Shown here piece by piece: positions 24,512 through 32,903 of a stretch of 64,000 nucleotides of DNA. Numbering within the stretch: position 1 is the first letter of the stretch; every line of letters begins with the position of its first letter. The DNA lies in the NCBI RefSeq assembly GCF_003581425.1, contig NZ_QXTG01000001.1, positions 1,426,001 to 1,490,000 on the forward strand, given 5' to 3'. The notes beneath the pieces were generated by a model, which saw only the letters and a list, made by a program, of their open reading frames with translations, did no database searches and had not been told where the DNA came from. The DNA is from Amnibacterium setariae (GTDB lineage Bacteria; Actinomycetota; Actinomycetes; Actinomycetales; Microbacteriaceae). The position numbers and the translations under genes were made by a program.

Positions 24512-25830
24512 GCGACGGCCTCCAGCAGCCGGAGCACGGCCAGTTCGGGGATGGGGAGCCAGGCGGGCCGGTTGCGCGCCTCGTAGACGCACTCGTAGAG
24601 CGCCTTGTCCAGCTCGAGGGCGGCGAGCAGGGCCGCGTGCGGCGCGAGGGAGGCGCCGAGCTCGGCCTCGTACCCCGCGAGGAACGCGGCGCGCGCCTGG
24701 TCCGCCCAGGACCGCGCGGCGTCGGCGTCGCCGCCCTCCTGCGCGAGCGTGCCCGCGACGTAGTCGAAGGAGCGCAGCATGCCGGCGACGTCCCGCAGCG
24801 CCAGGTCGGGCGCGGTCCGCTCGGCCATCGGCCGCAGCGGCTCGCCCTCGAAGTCGAGCAGCACCCAGCCGCGGTCCGGCACGAGCAGCACCTGACCGAG
24901 GTGGTAGTCGCCGTGGATGCGCTGCAGCGGCGGCCACGGCCCGGCGAGCCCCGCCTCGAGCGTCGCGAGCACCGCGCCGCCGGCGGCGTCGATCGACGGG
25001 ACGAGCGCGGCGGCCTGCTCGGCGCGGGAGCGCATGCTGCCGAGCGCCGCGGCGCGGGCGACCTCGTCCGCCTCCGCGGTCGGGAGGGCGGTCGCGAGCA
25101 CCCGGTGCACCTCGGCCGTGGCGGCGCCGAGGTCCCGGGCGCGGTCGGAGAAGTCCTCGCCCGTGCGGGCCGCGTCGAGCGCGACCCGCCAGGCGTCGCG
25201 GGTGTCGGGCAGGAACTCCTGCGCGACGGCCAGGTGGCCGCGGGCGGTGCCACCCGGCGCCGCCGGGTCGGGCCATGACCCGACCAGGGCGGCGTACGTC
25301 GCCGGCACGCGGTCCGAGCCCGCCGCGGCGATCGCGGACTGCAGCACGACGTCCGGGTTCTCGCCGTCGTGCAGCGCGCGGAAGACCTTCACCATCAGCC
25401 CGACGGGGGAGCCGTCGGCGCGCTCGGCGTCGACGATGATCGAGGTGTTCGACTGCTCGCCGGACAGCACGCGGGCGGCGCGCAGCGCCGGCGGCGGTCC
25501 GCTCCAGCCGATCGGCACGCCCTCCGCGCCGACGCCCGCGTCGCCCTCGGCGACCGCGCCGGCGAAGAGCACGGCGAGCAGCACCCGCACGAACTCGTCG
25601 GTCCGCGGGCCGTCGCGCAGCGACCCGTCCGCGTCCAGGGCGACGGGGACCTGGTACACCGCGGCGGCGCCGGGCGTCCTGTCCCGCACGAACAGCGTCC
25701 GCACCGCGCCGTCGGCGGTCAACGGCAGCGTGCTCTCCACCTCGAGGGCGTCGCCGACGGTGTTCGCGAACCATCGCTGCCCGGCGATCCAGGAGGGGAG
25801 CGGGCCGGGGATCAGCGCGGGGTCGGCCAT
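24508..25830 (-). CDS. mak: Maltokinase-like phosphotransferase
   Basis: The 440-residue protein has the N-terminal cap domain of actinobacterial maltokinases (PSWIAGQRWFAN near residue 12) and the aminoglycoside-phosphotransferase-like kinase fold with the Brenner motif HGDYHLGQVLL and the metal-binding DFEGEP. Maltokinase makes maltose 1-phosphate for the GlgE alpha-glucan pathway. No treS or glgE gene is in the window, so its pathway partner must lie elsewhere. The ATG at 25830 follows TAGATT by 8 nt. It is co-translated with the oligopeptidase B gene (GTGA overlap). Confidence 0.9.
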   Translation of the reverse strand: MADPALIPGPLPSWIAGQRWFANTVGDALEVESTLPLTADGAVRTLFVRDRTPGAAAVYQVPVALDADGSLRDGPRTDEFVRVLLAVLFAGAVAEGDAGVGAEGVPIGWSGPPPALRAARVLSGEQSNTSIIVDAERADGSPVGLMVKVFRALHDGENPDVVLQSAIAAAGSDRVPATYAALVGSWPDPAAPGGTARGHLAVAQEFLPDTRDAWRVALDAARTGEDFSDRARDLGAATAEVHRVLATALPTAEADEVARAAALGSMRSRAEQAAALVPSIDAAGGAVLATLEAGLAGPWPPLQRIHGDYHLGQVLLVPDRGWVLLDFEGEPLRPMAERTAPDLALRDVAGMLRSFDYVAGTLAQEGGDADAARSWADQARAAFLAGYEAELGASLAPHAALLAALELDKALYECVYEARNRPAWLPIPELAVLRLLEAVA

Positions 25831-25838
25831 GACCCGAG

Positions 25839-25844
25839 AATCTA
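25839..25844 (-). promoter_or_regulatory. -10 box TAGATT for the maltokinase operon
   Basis: TAGATT on the minus strand lies 8 nt before the ATG at 25830, with no ribosome-binding site. The same hexamer serves the gene at 31411. Confidence 0.5.
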
Positions 25845-25880
25845 GCGAGGGCGCTCCGTGCGTCCGCTCGGTGCGTCCGC

Positions 25881-26327
25881 TCAGGCCTCGTCCGGCCGGT
25901 CCTCGGCCGCGCGGGAGGCGCGCCCGCGCCCGGCGGGCTCGTCGTCCTCGTCGTCGACGTCGGCCAGGGACTCGTCCCGCGCCTCCGCCGCCTGCCGCAG
26001 CGCGCGCTCGATGCCCTCGGAGGAGCGCTCGCGCCAGTCCTCCGCGGTGTCCGCGGCGCGGGCGCGGACCTCCTCCGCGGTCGTCGTCCACCGGTCGCGG
26101 ACCTCGAGCGCGGTCTCCGTCCACTGGTCGCGCAGGTCCTGCGCCGTCTCGACCGCCCGCTCGCGCAGGTGCGCGGCCGACGCCGTCGTGCGGTCCTTCA
26201 GGAGGCGCGCGGAGTCGGCGGCGCGGCGCCGGTCCTCCTCGTCGAGCCGGTTCACGACCGCGGCGAACGCGGCGCCGCCCACGAGCACGCCGAGCGAGAC
26301 CGCCCAGCCGATCGCGCGGCCGTTCAC
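25881..26327 (-). CDS. Membrane-anchored hendecad-repeat protein
   Basis: A 148-residue protein with one N-terminal membrane helix (residues 5-26), then a long amphipathic region built of 11-residue repeats. The xLRxR-like units begin at residues 42, 53, 64, 75, 86 and 97 with no break in register (for example HLRERAVETAQ, DLRDQWTETAL, EVRDRWTTTAE). Such hendecads form right-handed coiled coils or lipid-surface helices, as in apolipoprotein- and LEA-like proteins. The tail is very acidic. Its GTG overlaps the stop of the 43-residue gene upstream. The function is unknown; membrane-surface stabilisation is a guess. Confidence 0.78.
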   Translation of the reverse strand: MNGRAIGWAVSLGVLVGGAAFAAVVNRLDEEDRRRAADSARLLKDRTTASAAHLRERAVETAQDLRDQWTETALEVRDRWTTTAEEVRARAADTAEDWRERSSEGIERALRQAAEARDESLADVDDEDDEPAGRGRASRAAEDRPDEA

Positions 26328-26455
26328 GACTCGTCCCCGTCGGCGAGCTCCTCGCCGCCCTCGTCCACGACCGGTCGCAGGTCGGCGTCGCCGGGAACGG
26401 TGAAGTCGTGCTCCACCTCGTCCTCGGAGGGGGTCCCGGGCTCGCGCGGCGTCAT
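26324..26455 (-). CDS. 43-residue acidic small protein
   Basis: A short gene from ATG 26455 encoding 43 residues, rich in Asp and Glu, with no membrane segment. It is supported by a GTGGAGGC ribosome-binding site, by the four-base overlap of its stop with the GTG of the hendecad-repeat gene, and by its position just after ligD on the same strand (about 27 bp). It may serve mainly to couple translation of its partner, or encode a real small protein. No family is recognised. Confidence 0.55.
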   Translation of the reverse strand: MTPREPGTPSEDEVEHDFTVPGDADLRPVVDEGGEELADGDES

Positions 26456-26481
26456 GCCTCCACGGTAGCCCGCCGCCGGGC

Positions 26482-28965
26482 TCAGGGCTCCCGGACGACC
26501 TCCTCCGGTCGCTTGTCCGGGCGCCAGCCGCGCCAGCTCGCCTGGCGCAGCCGGCCGTCGTCCGTCCACTCGGCGAAGCGCACCTCGCCGACGAGGGAGG
26601 GGGTGACCCAGTGCGCGTCGCTCGCGTCCGCGCGCGGCACGTCGTCGAACGGCGCCGTCTTCCGGCCGTGCGAGGCCAGCCGCGCCTCGATCGCGTCGAG
26701 GTCCGCGTCGCTGAAGCCGGTGCCGACCCGGCCGACGTATCGCAGCCGGCCGTCGACGTGCACGCCGACGAGCAGGCTCCCGACGCCGCCGGCGCGGCGC
26801 CCCTGGCCGGGCCGCCAGCCGCCGACGACGACCTCCTGCTGCCGCTCGTGCTTGCGCTTGACCCAGTCCTTCGAGCGGGCCCCCGGGCGGTAGGGGGCCG
26901 CGGCGCGCTTCACGACCACGCCCTCGAGCCCGAGCCGCCGGCTCGTCGCCATCGCGTCGTCGACCGCCTCGCGCAGCGCGTCGCCCGACGCGGTCGCGAC
27001 GACCGGCGGCACGTCGATCGGGCCGCCGCCCTCGACGAGCCGCTCGAGCAGGTCCCGGCGCTCGCGGTACGGCGCCGAGGTCGTCGCGTGCCCGTCGACC
27101 TCGAGCACGTCGAACAGCAGGTACCGCACCGCCTGCGCCCGCATCGCGGGCTCGACGTCCTGCTTCCGCGTGAGCCCCATCCGCTGCTGCAGCCGGGAGA
27201 AGGAGGGGCGCCCCGTCGCGTCGAGGGCGACGACCTCGCCGTCGAGCACGGCGCCGTCCGCGTGCACGTGCTCGGCGAGCGCCTGCAGCTCGGGGTAGGT
27301 GGGGGTCAGGTCGAGGTCGTTCCGGCTCGTGAGCAGCACGCGGCCGCCGTCGACACGGGCGACGGCGCGGACGCCGTCCCACTTCATCTCCACCGACCAC
27401 GCCTCGCCGGGGTCGAGGGGCGCTCCGGCGACCGCGAGCATCGGGGAGGGGGTGCGCGGCAGCGGGCCCTCCGGCGCCGCGGCGCGGGGCGCCGGGGCTC
27501 CCGCGGGCTCGGCGGTGCCCGGGGCCGCTGCCTCCTCCGCAGGGGCGGCCTGATCCGCGGGCGCGTCCTCGACCGCCATGCGGTGGATCAGCCACTGCTC
27601 GCCCTGGCTGCCCTTCGGCTTCTCCCGCTCGGCGCGGATCAGCGCGACCTTGACGGGCTCGCCGCCGAGGCCGCCGTCCTTCCGGCCGTGCAGGGTCACG
27701 ATCACCTCGTCGTCGCGGAACTTCTCGGTCTCGTACGTGCCGGCGTCCCAGAGGTCGACGTGCCCGCCGCCGTACTCGCCCTTCGGGATGTCGCCCGTGA
27801 AGGCCGCGTACTCGAGCGGGTGGTCCTCCGTGTGCACCGCGAGGTGGTTGCGCCGCCCGTCGGCCGGCACCCCTTTCGGCAGCGCCCAGGAGACGAGCAC
27901 GCCGTCCCGCTCGAGCCGGAAGTCCCAGTGCAGCCGGGTGGCGTGGTGCTCCTGGATGACGAAGGTGTCGTCCGCGCCCCGCGCGGGCGCCGCCTCCGGC
28001 ACCGGCTCGGGGGTGCGGCCCGCGTCGCGCATCGACCGGTACCGGGTGAGCGCGTCGGAGCGCGCCGCGGCGGGCGCGACGTGCGCGAGCAGGTCGCCGT
28101 CCCGCTGCAGGCGCTCCACCACCTCGTCGGGCCGCAGCTGCCGCAGCCCGGGGTCGTCGAGCTCCTCCCAGGTCCGCGGCGCGCTCGCGGCGACGTGCAG
28201 CGTGCCGCGCAGGGAGTACGGCACGAGCGTCGTCTTCGCGGCGCGGTTCTGGCTCCAGTCGACCAGCACCTTCCCGCGCCGGTTCTCCTTCTTCATGTCG
28301 CTGACGACGAGGTCGGGGTGGTCGGCCTCGAGGGAGCGGGCGAGCTCGTGCGCCATCTCCGTGACCTGGTCGGAGGTCCAGCGGCCGGCGAGGTGCGCGA
28401 ACAGGTGGATGCCCTTCGACCCGCTCGTGACGGGGACGAGGTCCAGGTCCATGCCGGCCACGACGGGTCGGAGGAGGCGGGCCACCTCCGCGCACTCGGG
28501 CAGCGCGGCGCCCTCGCCCGGGTCGAGGTCGAGCACCAGGCGGTCGGGCCGCCCCGCGCCGCCTTCGGCCGTGAAGCGCCACTGGGGCACGTGCACCTCG
28601 AGCACGCCCTGCTGCGCGAGCCACGTGAGCGTCGCGAGGTCGTCGATCACGGGGTAGGTCGTCGTGCCGGACCGGTGCTCGATCGAGCCGCGCCGCACCC
28701 AGTCGGGCGCGTGCGGCTCGAGGTTCTTCACGAAGAAGGGGTGCCCCGGCTCCTCGGCGGTGCCGACCCCGTCCGGCCAGCGCTTGCGGGTGGCGGGGCG
28801 CCCGGCGGCGAGCGGGACGAGGGCGGAGGCCACGGCCGCGTAGTAGGCGAGCACGTCGCCCTTCGTGAACCCGTCCGCCGGGTACAGCACCTTGTCGAGG
28901 TTCGTGAGGCCGATGCGGCGCCCGTCCACCTCGACCGACTGCTTCCCGGGGTTCCGGCCGACCAT
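26482..28965 (-). CDS. ligD: Multifunctional ATP-dependent DNA ligase LigD (NHEJ)
   Basis: LigD processes and seals double-strand breaks with Ku. The 827-residue protein has the mycobacterial order polymerase-phosphoesterase-ligase. The AEP-like polymerase (about 1-300) carries the metal-binding LVLDLDPGEG (D146, D148). The 3'-phosphoesterase (about 333-465) shows IQEHHATRLHWDFRLE. A 40-residue Ala/Pro/Glu linker leads to the ligase (about 508-827) with the nucleotidyl lysine K528 in EMKWDGVRA and the OB-fold end. ATG 28965 has a CACGCT box 6 nt upstream. It is divergent from ku, which shares its 126-bp regulatory gap. Confidence 0.97.
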   Translation of the reverse strand: MVGRNPGKQSVEVDGRRIGLTNLDKVLYPADGFTKGDVLAYYAAVASALVPLAAGRPATRKRWPDGVGTAEEPGHPFFVKNLEPHAPDWVRRGSIEHRSGTTTYPVIDDLATLTWLAQQGVLEVHVPQWRFTAEGGAGRPDRLVLDLDPGEGAALPECAEVARLLRPVVAGMDLDLVPVTSGSKGIHLFAHLAGRWTSDQVTEMAHELARSLEADHPDLVVSDMKKENRRGKVLVDWSQNRAAKTTLVPYSLRGTLHVAASAPRTWEELDDPGLRQLRPDEVVERLQRDGDLLAHVAPAAARSDALTRYRSMRDAGRTPEPVPEAAPARGADDTFVIQEHHATRLHWDFRLERDGVLVSWALPKGVPADGRRNHLAVHTEDHPLEYAAFTGDIPKGEYGGGHVDLWDAGTYETEKFRDDEVIVTLHGRKDGGLGGEPVKVALIRAEREKPKGSQGEQWLIHRMAVEDAPADQAAPAEEAAAPGTAEPAGAPAPRAAAPEGPLPRTPSPMLAVAGAPLDPGEAWSVEMKWDGVRAVARVDGGRVLLTSRNDLDLTPTYPELQALAEHVHADGAVLDGEVVALDATGRPSFSRLQQRMGLTRKQDVEPAMRAQAVRYLLFDVLEVDGHATTSAPYRERRDLLERLVEGGGPIDVPPVVATASGDALREAVDDAMATSRRLGLEGVVVKRAAAPYRPGARSKDWVKRKHERQQEVVVGGWRPGQGRRAGGVGSLLVGVHVDGRLRYVGRVGTGFSDADLDAIEARLASHGRKTAPFDDVPRADASDAHWVTPSLVGEVRFAEWTDDGRLRQASWRGWRPDKRPEEVVREP

Positions 28966-29091
28966 GCGCTCAGCGTGTCCTGGAAGTCTGCTGGAGCGCT
29001 GAGTCCCGCCATCCGGGGGTGGCCCGCGCCCGGCCCGGCGGTCATACTCGGGAGTCCATCAGGCATTCGGTGCATCTCAGGAGGGCGGGTC
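28966..29091. promoter_or_regulatory. Shared ligD-ku divergent regulatory region
   Basis: The 126-bp gap has an inverted repeat CTCAGCG (28969-28975) ... CGCTGAG (28997-29003) next to the ligD start, a possible operator, and CATACT (29043-29048) as a candidate -10 box for ku followed by the ribosome-binding site AGGAGGGCGGGTC. No known regulator site is recognised. Confidence 0.35.
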
Positions 29092-29934
29092 ATGCGCAGC
29101 ATCTGGCGTGGCGCGATCACGTTCGGTCTCGTCAACGTGCCCGTGAAGCTCTACTCGGCCACGGAGGACCACGACCTCCCGATGCACCAGGTGCACAACG
29201 CCGACGGCGGCAGGATCCGCTACCAGCGCCGCTGCGAGGTGTGCGGCCGGGTGGTCGAGTTCCAGGACATCGACAAGGCCTACGACGCCGGCGACCGCAC
29301 CGTCGTGCTCACGGCCGAGGACCTGAAGTCGCTGCCGAGCGAGAAGAGCCGCGAGATCGACGTCGTCGAGTTCGTGCCGGCCGCCCAGGTCGACGCGATC
29401 CGGCTCGACCGCAGCTACTACCTCGAGCCCGACGCGAAGAGCCCGCGCTCCTACATGCTGATGCGCAAGGTGCTCGAGGACACGGAGCGCGTCGCGATCG
29501 TGCAGTTCACCCTGCGGCAGAAGACCCGGCTCGGCGTGCTGCGCGTGCACGGGAAGGTGCTGCTGCTCCAGTCGCTGCTCTGGGACGACGAGGTGCGCGA
29601 GGCGTCCTTCCCGTCCCTCGACGCCGACGTGCGCATCCAGAAGCGCGAGGTCGACATGGCGACGAGCCTCGTGAAGAGCTTCGAGAGCGACTTCTCGCCC
29701 GCGGACTTCACCGACGAGTACCAGGAGCAGCTGAAGAAGCTCGTCGACGCGAAGCTCGAGCAGGGCGAGTCGGTCGACACGGCGGCCACCTTCGGCGAGC
29801 AGGAGGAGGACGAGGGCGACGGCGAGGTCATCGACCTGATGGAGGCGCTGAAGCGCAGCGTCGAGGCGAACCGCGCGAAGGCGAAGTCGTCGTCCGCGTC
29901 CTCCGGCGACGGCGGGGGCCGCAAGCGCGCCTGA
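29092..29934 (+). CDS. ku: Ku DNA end-binding protein
   Basis: Bacterial Ku is a ring-forming homodimer that binds broken DNA ends and recruits LigD. The 280-residue product begins with the family signature MRSIWRGAITFGLVNVPVKLYSA and includes the CEVCGRVVEF cysteine pair, the core beta-barrel and the FTDEYQEQLKKLV helix near residue 205. The C-terminal tail is lysine- and serine-rich (RAKAKSS ... GGGRKRA), typical of the actinobacterial minimal tail that adds DNA binding. ATG 29092 follows a strong AGGAGGGC site. It is divergently paired with ligD. Confidence 0.97.
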   Translation: MRSIWRGAITFGLVNVPVKLYSATEDHDLPMHQVHNADGGRIRYQRRCEVCGRVVEFQDIDKAYDAGDRTVVLTAEDLKSLPSEKSREIDVVEFVPAAQVDAIRLDRSYYLEPDAKSPRSYMLMRKVLEDTERVAIVQFTLRQKTRLGVLRVHGKVLLLQSLLWDDEVREASFPSLDADVRIQKREVDMATSLVKSFESDFSPADFTDEYQEQLKKLVDAKLEQGESVDTAATFGEQEEDEGDGEVIDLMEALKRSVEANRAKAKSSSASSGDGGGRKRA

Positions 29935-30022
29935 ACGCGTCGGCTCCCGCGTCGGGCGGATCGACGGGGAGCCCCGAGCGCACGCCCAGCCGCACCGGGC
30001 GCCCGTCGGCGAGGATGCTCCG

Positions 30023-30526
30023 ATGGGGGAGCAGGGCGGCTACCAGATCCGGTTCGACTGGGGTGTGCCGGGCGCGCACGCGGTCGGCGCCGACGCGGAC
30101 GTGCTCGTCTGGGTCGACGCGATCGATCCGGCGGTGCCGCCCCTCGAGCGCCTGCCGCCGATCGGCGCGGTCGTGACGACCGGGCTCGCCGGCGTGGCGG
30201 AGACCGCGGCCTGGGTGCTCGCCCTCCAGGAGGCGCGGCAGGCGGTGACGAGCGTCGCCGTCGTCGCCGCCGGTGCCGCACGGGCCGGCGGGATGCGCTT
30301 CGCCGCCGAGGACCTGCTCGTCGCCGGCGCGCTGATGGACGAGCTCGACGCGCGCGGCATCGGCGAGCGCAGCCCGGAGGCGTCGGTCGCCGACGCGGCC
30401 TACCGGGCCCTCCGACGCGGGCTCCGGGGCGTCCTCGACGCGGTCGTCGGCGGCGGCGCGCTCGCGGGCGGGCTCCGGGTGCACCGGCCGCACCGCGACC
30501 TGCTCGAGGCCGCCGGCGCCGCCTGA
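30023..30526 (+). CDS. 2-phosphosulfolactate phosphatase (ComB)-like protein
   Basis: A 167-residue protein whose N-terminus (YQIRFDWGVPGAHAVG, then VLVWVDAI) resembles the ComB phosphosulfolactate phosphatase family, with a middle VAVVAAG strand and helical AAEDLLVAGAL segment as in ComB. It is shorter than typical archaeal ComB (about 220-240 residues), and coenzyme M biosynthesis is not expected here, so the substrate is probably different. The ATG is taken from GATGGGGGAG at 30023; the upstream region has only a weak GAGGAT box. Confidence 0.65.
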   Translation: MGEQGGYQIRFDWGVPGAHAVGADADVLVWVDAIDPAVPPLERLPPIGAVVTTGLAGVAETAAWVLALQEARQAVTSVAVVAAGAARAGGMRFAAEDLLVAGALMDELDARGIGERSPEASVADAAYRALRRGLRGVLDAVVGGGALAGGLRVHRPHRDLLEAAGAA

Positions 30527-30579
30527 CCGACGCCGATCCGCACCGTCCGCCTCGGGGGCGCGAGGAGGAGGATCACCGC

Positions 30580-30828
30580 ATGGCGCGCGACTCGGTCCTC
30601 TCCATCGCTTCGTCCGGCTCCGTGCTGTCGATCGGCAGCGTCGGGTCGGTCCTCTCCGTCGGCAGCGTCGGCTCCGCCCTGTCCGTCGGCGGCGTCGGCT
30701 CGTTCGCCTCGGTGCTGTCGATCGGCAGCGCCGGCTCCGTGCTGGGGGTGCTGTCGTTCGCGGTCGTGGGCGGCGTGCTCGCGGCGCGTGCGACGCGGGC
30801 CGTGCTCCGGGCGGGACCCCGCCGCTGA
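30580..30828 (+). CDS. Nonapeptide-repeat small hydrophobic protein
   Basis: An 82-residue protein made mostly of a nine-residue repeat [S-V-L-S-(I/V)-G-S-x-G], present about five times between residues 5 and 55, then a hydrophobic segment and a basic tail (ATRAVLRAGPRR). The composition is almost only Ser, Val, Leu, Gly, Ile and Ala. A strong GGAGGAGGATCACC ribosome-binding site precedes the ATG, which argues for real translation. A stacked beta or membrane-inserted structure is possible. I know of no assigned function. Confidence 0.7.
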   Translation: MARDSVLSIASSGSVLSIGSVGSVLSVGSVGSALSVGGVGSFASVLSIGSAGSVLGVLSFAVVGGVLAARATRAVLRAGPRR

Positions 30829-30833
30829 CGGGA

Positions 30834-30880
30834 CAGCGCCGACGGATCAGCGCCGACGGGTCAGCCGCTGACGGTCAGCC
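30834..30880. repeat. 14-bp tandem repeat at a convergent junction
   Basis: CAGCGCCGACGG occurs at 30834 and 30848 (period 14) followed by variants CAGCCGCTGACGG (30862) and CAGCCGCG (30876), giving local GCTGAC-G-GTCAGC palindromes. It runs into the stop codon of the DUF6328 gene and fills the gap between convergent genes. Confidence 0.65.
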
Positions 30881-31411
30881 GCGCTGGGACCCGCGCCCGG
30901 GACCGTCCGGGTCGTGCGGCTCGCCGGCGCGACGGCGCAGGCCGATCGGCAGCACCGCCCAGGCGAGCGCGATCACGACGACGCCGATCACCGCGACGGC
31001 GATCGCCCCGGCGGCACCCGTGGCGACGCTGAAGACGAGCGCGAGCGCGGCGGCGATCGCGAGGCCGGTGAACGCCATGCCGAGGCGCGCCATCCGGTCG
31101 CCCCACGCGACCAGCGTCCGCATCGCGCGCCGCCGGAACAGGGCCCGGTGCAGCGCCACCGGCATCAGCGCGCAGACCGTCGAGAGCACCGCGAGGGAGA
31201 CCGCGACGAGGTAGAGCACCCGCTGCCAGTCCTCCAGGTCGCGGAAGGTCTGCTGGAACGCCACGGTGAGCAGGAAGCCCGTGAGCAGCTGGGTGCCGGT
31301 CTGCACGACCCGCAGCTCCTGGAGGAGGGCGTTCCAGTTGCGGTCGAGCCGCTCGGTCGCCGTCTCGTCGCGACCGTCCGTCGGGTCCGCGTCCTCGTGG
31401 TCCTCCGCCAT
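30875..31411 (-). CDS. DUF6328 family membrane protein
   Basis: A 178-residue protein with a polar acidic N-terminus (about 25 residues), the conserved NALLQELRVVQTGTQLLTGF segment of DUF6328, and four membrane helices (about residues 43-60, 65-90, 113-132 and 137-160), followed by a basic tail. ATG 31411 follows TAGATT by 7 nt with no ribosome-binding site. No function is known. It is divergent from the FAD-linked oxidase gene. Confidence 0.85.
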   Translation of the reverse strand: MAEDHEDADPTDGRDETATERLDRNWNALLQELRVVQTGTQLLTGFLLTVAFQQTFRDLEDWQRVLYLVAVSLAVLSTVCALMPVALHRALFRRRAMRTLVAWGDRMARLGMAFTGLAIAAALALVFSVATGAAGAIAVAVIGVVVIALAWAVLPIGLRRRAGEPHDPDGPGRGSQRG

Positions 31412-31418
31412 GGTCGCG

Positions 31419-31424
31419 AATCTA
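31419..31424 (-). promoter_or_regulatory. -10 box TAGATT for the DUF6328 gene
   Basis: TAGATT on the minus strand lies 7 nt before the ATG at 31411. It forms a divergent leaderless pair with the box at 31456. Confidence 0.5.
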
Positions 31425-31455
31425 GGGCCGGAACCGGGGCGTCCGCCGCGCTCCC

Positions 31456-31461
31456 TAGGCT
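31456..31461 (+). promoter_or_regulatory. -10 box TAGGCT for the FAD-linked oxidase
   Basis: TAGGCT lies 7 nt before the ATG at 31469, with no Shine-Dalgarno sequence. Confidence 0.5.
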
Positions 31462-31468
31462 TGCCGGC

Positions 31469-32863
31469 ATGGCGTTCCTCGAGGAGCTCGCCGCGGCGCT
31501 GGGGCCGGCGGTCAGCACGGACCGGTCCGAGCTCGACCGCGTCCGCACCGATCGCAGCGGCTGGACGACGCCGGAGGTGCCGCTCGCGGTCGTCCGCGCC
31601 CGGTCGACCGAGGACGTGCAGGCGCTGCTGCGGCTCGCCTCCGCCGCGGGCGTCCCCGTCGTCCCGCGCGGCGCCGGCACGGGGCTCGCGGGCGGCGCGG
31701 TCGGCACCACCGGCTCCGTCGTGCTCGACCTCGCGGGCATGGACCGGGTGCTCGAGGTCGACGAGGACGACGAGACCGCGCGCGTGCAGCCCGGCGTCGT
31801 CACCGACGACCTCGCCGCCGTGCTCGCCCCCCGCGGCCTCTGGTGGCCGCCCGACCCGGCGAGCCGCGCGATCTCCACCGTCGGCGGCAACATCGCGACG
31901 AACGCGGGCGGCCTGCTCTGCGCGAAGTACGGCGTGACCCGGGAGAGCGTGCTCGGCCTGCAGGTCGTGCTCGCGGACGGCACGCTGGTGCGGCTCGGCC
32001 GCGGCACCGTGAAGGGCGTCACCGGCTTCGACCTCACCGCGCTGCTGATCGGCTCCGAGGGCACCCTCGGCGTCGTGGTCGAGGCGACCCTCAAGCTGCG
32101 CCGCACCGAGTCGCGGCCCGTCGTCACCATCGGTGCGACCTTCCCCGACGTGCGGTCCGCAGCGGCCGCTGCCGCGGCGATCACCGCCTCCGGCCTCCGC
32201 TGCGCCGCGCTCGAGCTCATGGACGCGGCGTCGTGCGCGGCGGTCGACGCGCTCGTCGCCGCGGGCGAGGGCCCGGCCGGCGACGTGCCGGCGCTCGGCG
32301 GCCACGGCGCGTTCCTGCTCGTGCAGACCGACGGCGGCGCCGCGCCGCAGGAGGCGGAGCAGGCCCTCGCGCTGATCGCCGCGGCGGGCGGCGAGGGCCG
32401 GGTCGCCCTCGACGCGGCCGCGGGCGCCGACCTCGTCGCCCTCCGCCGCGCCGCGCACCCCGCCTTCGCGCGGCTCGGCGAGGTGCTGATCGAGGACGTC
32501 TGCGTGCCGCGCTCGCGGCTGCCCGAGATGTTCGACGCCGTCGAGGCGATCGGGCGCCGCCACGGCCTGCCGATCCCGACCATCGCCCACGCGGGCGACG
32601 GCAACCTCCACCCGAACATCGTGATCCCCGCCTCGGTGCCGCACGCCCCCGGCGAGATCCCGGACGTCGTCTGGGCGGCGGGGGAGGAGCTGTTCCGCAC
32701 GGCGATCGCGCTCGGCGGCACGCTCACCGGGGAGCACGGCGTCGGCGTGCTGAAGCGCCGGTGGATCGCCGACGAGCTCGGCGAGGACGTGATGGCCCTG
32801 TCGAGGCGGGTGAAGGCCGCGTTCGACCCCCTCGGCATCCTGAACCCCGGCAAGGTCTGGTGA
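31469..32863 (+). CDS. FAD-linked oxidase, glycolate/D-lactate dehydrogenase (GlcD) type
   Basis: A 464-residue flavoprotein of the VAO family. The PCMH-type FAD-binding domain holds VVPRGAGTGLAGGAVG (about residues 69-84) and STVGGNIATNAGGL; the C-terminal FAD-oxidase domain has AHAGDGNLHPNIV and ends with the GTLTGEHGVGVLKR and LNPGKVW motifs. Such enzymes oxidise glycolate, D-lactate or related 2-hydroxy acids. The GlcE and GlcF partners are not adjacent, so a single-subunit enzyme with another acceptor is likely. The start is set by the -10 box at 31456. Confidence 0.92.
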   Translation: MAFLEELAAALGPAVSTDRSELDRVRTDRSGWTTPEVPLAVVRARSTEDVQALLRLASAAGVPVVPRGAGTGLAGGAVGTTGSVVLDLAGMDRVLEVDEDDETARVQPGVVTDDLAAVLAPRGLWWPPDPASRAISTVGGNIATNAGGLLCAKYGVTRESVLGLQVVLADGTLVRLGRGTVKGVTGFDLTALLIGSEGTLGVVVEATLKLRRTESRPVVTIGATFPDVRSAAAAAAAITASGLRCAALELMDAASCAAVDALVAAGEGPAGDVPALGGHGAFLLVQTDGGAAPQEAEQALALIAAAGGEGRVALDAAAGADLVALRRAAHPAFARLGEVLIEDVCVPRSRLPEMFDAVEAIGRRHGLPIPTIAHAGDGNLHPNIVIPASVPHAPGEIPDVVWAAGEELFRTAIALGGTLTGEHGVGVLKRRWIADELGEDVMALSRRVKAAFDPLGILNPGKVW

Positions 32864-32903
32864 CCCCGGTCCGCTCCGAGGCGGGCGCTGGGAGCATGGT
32901 CCC

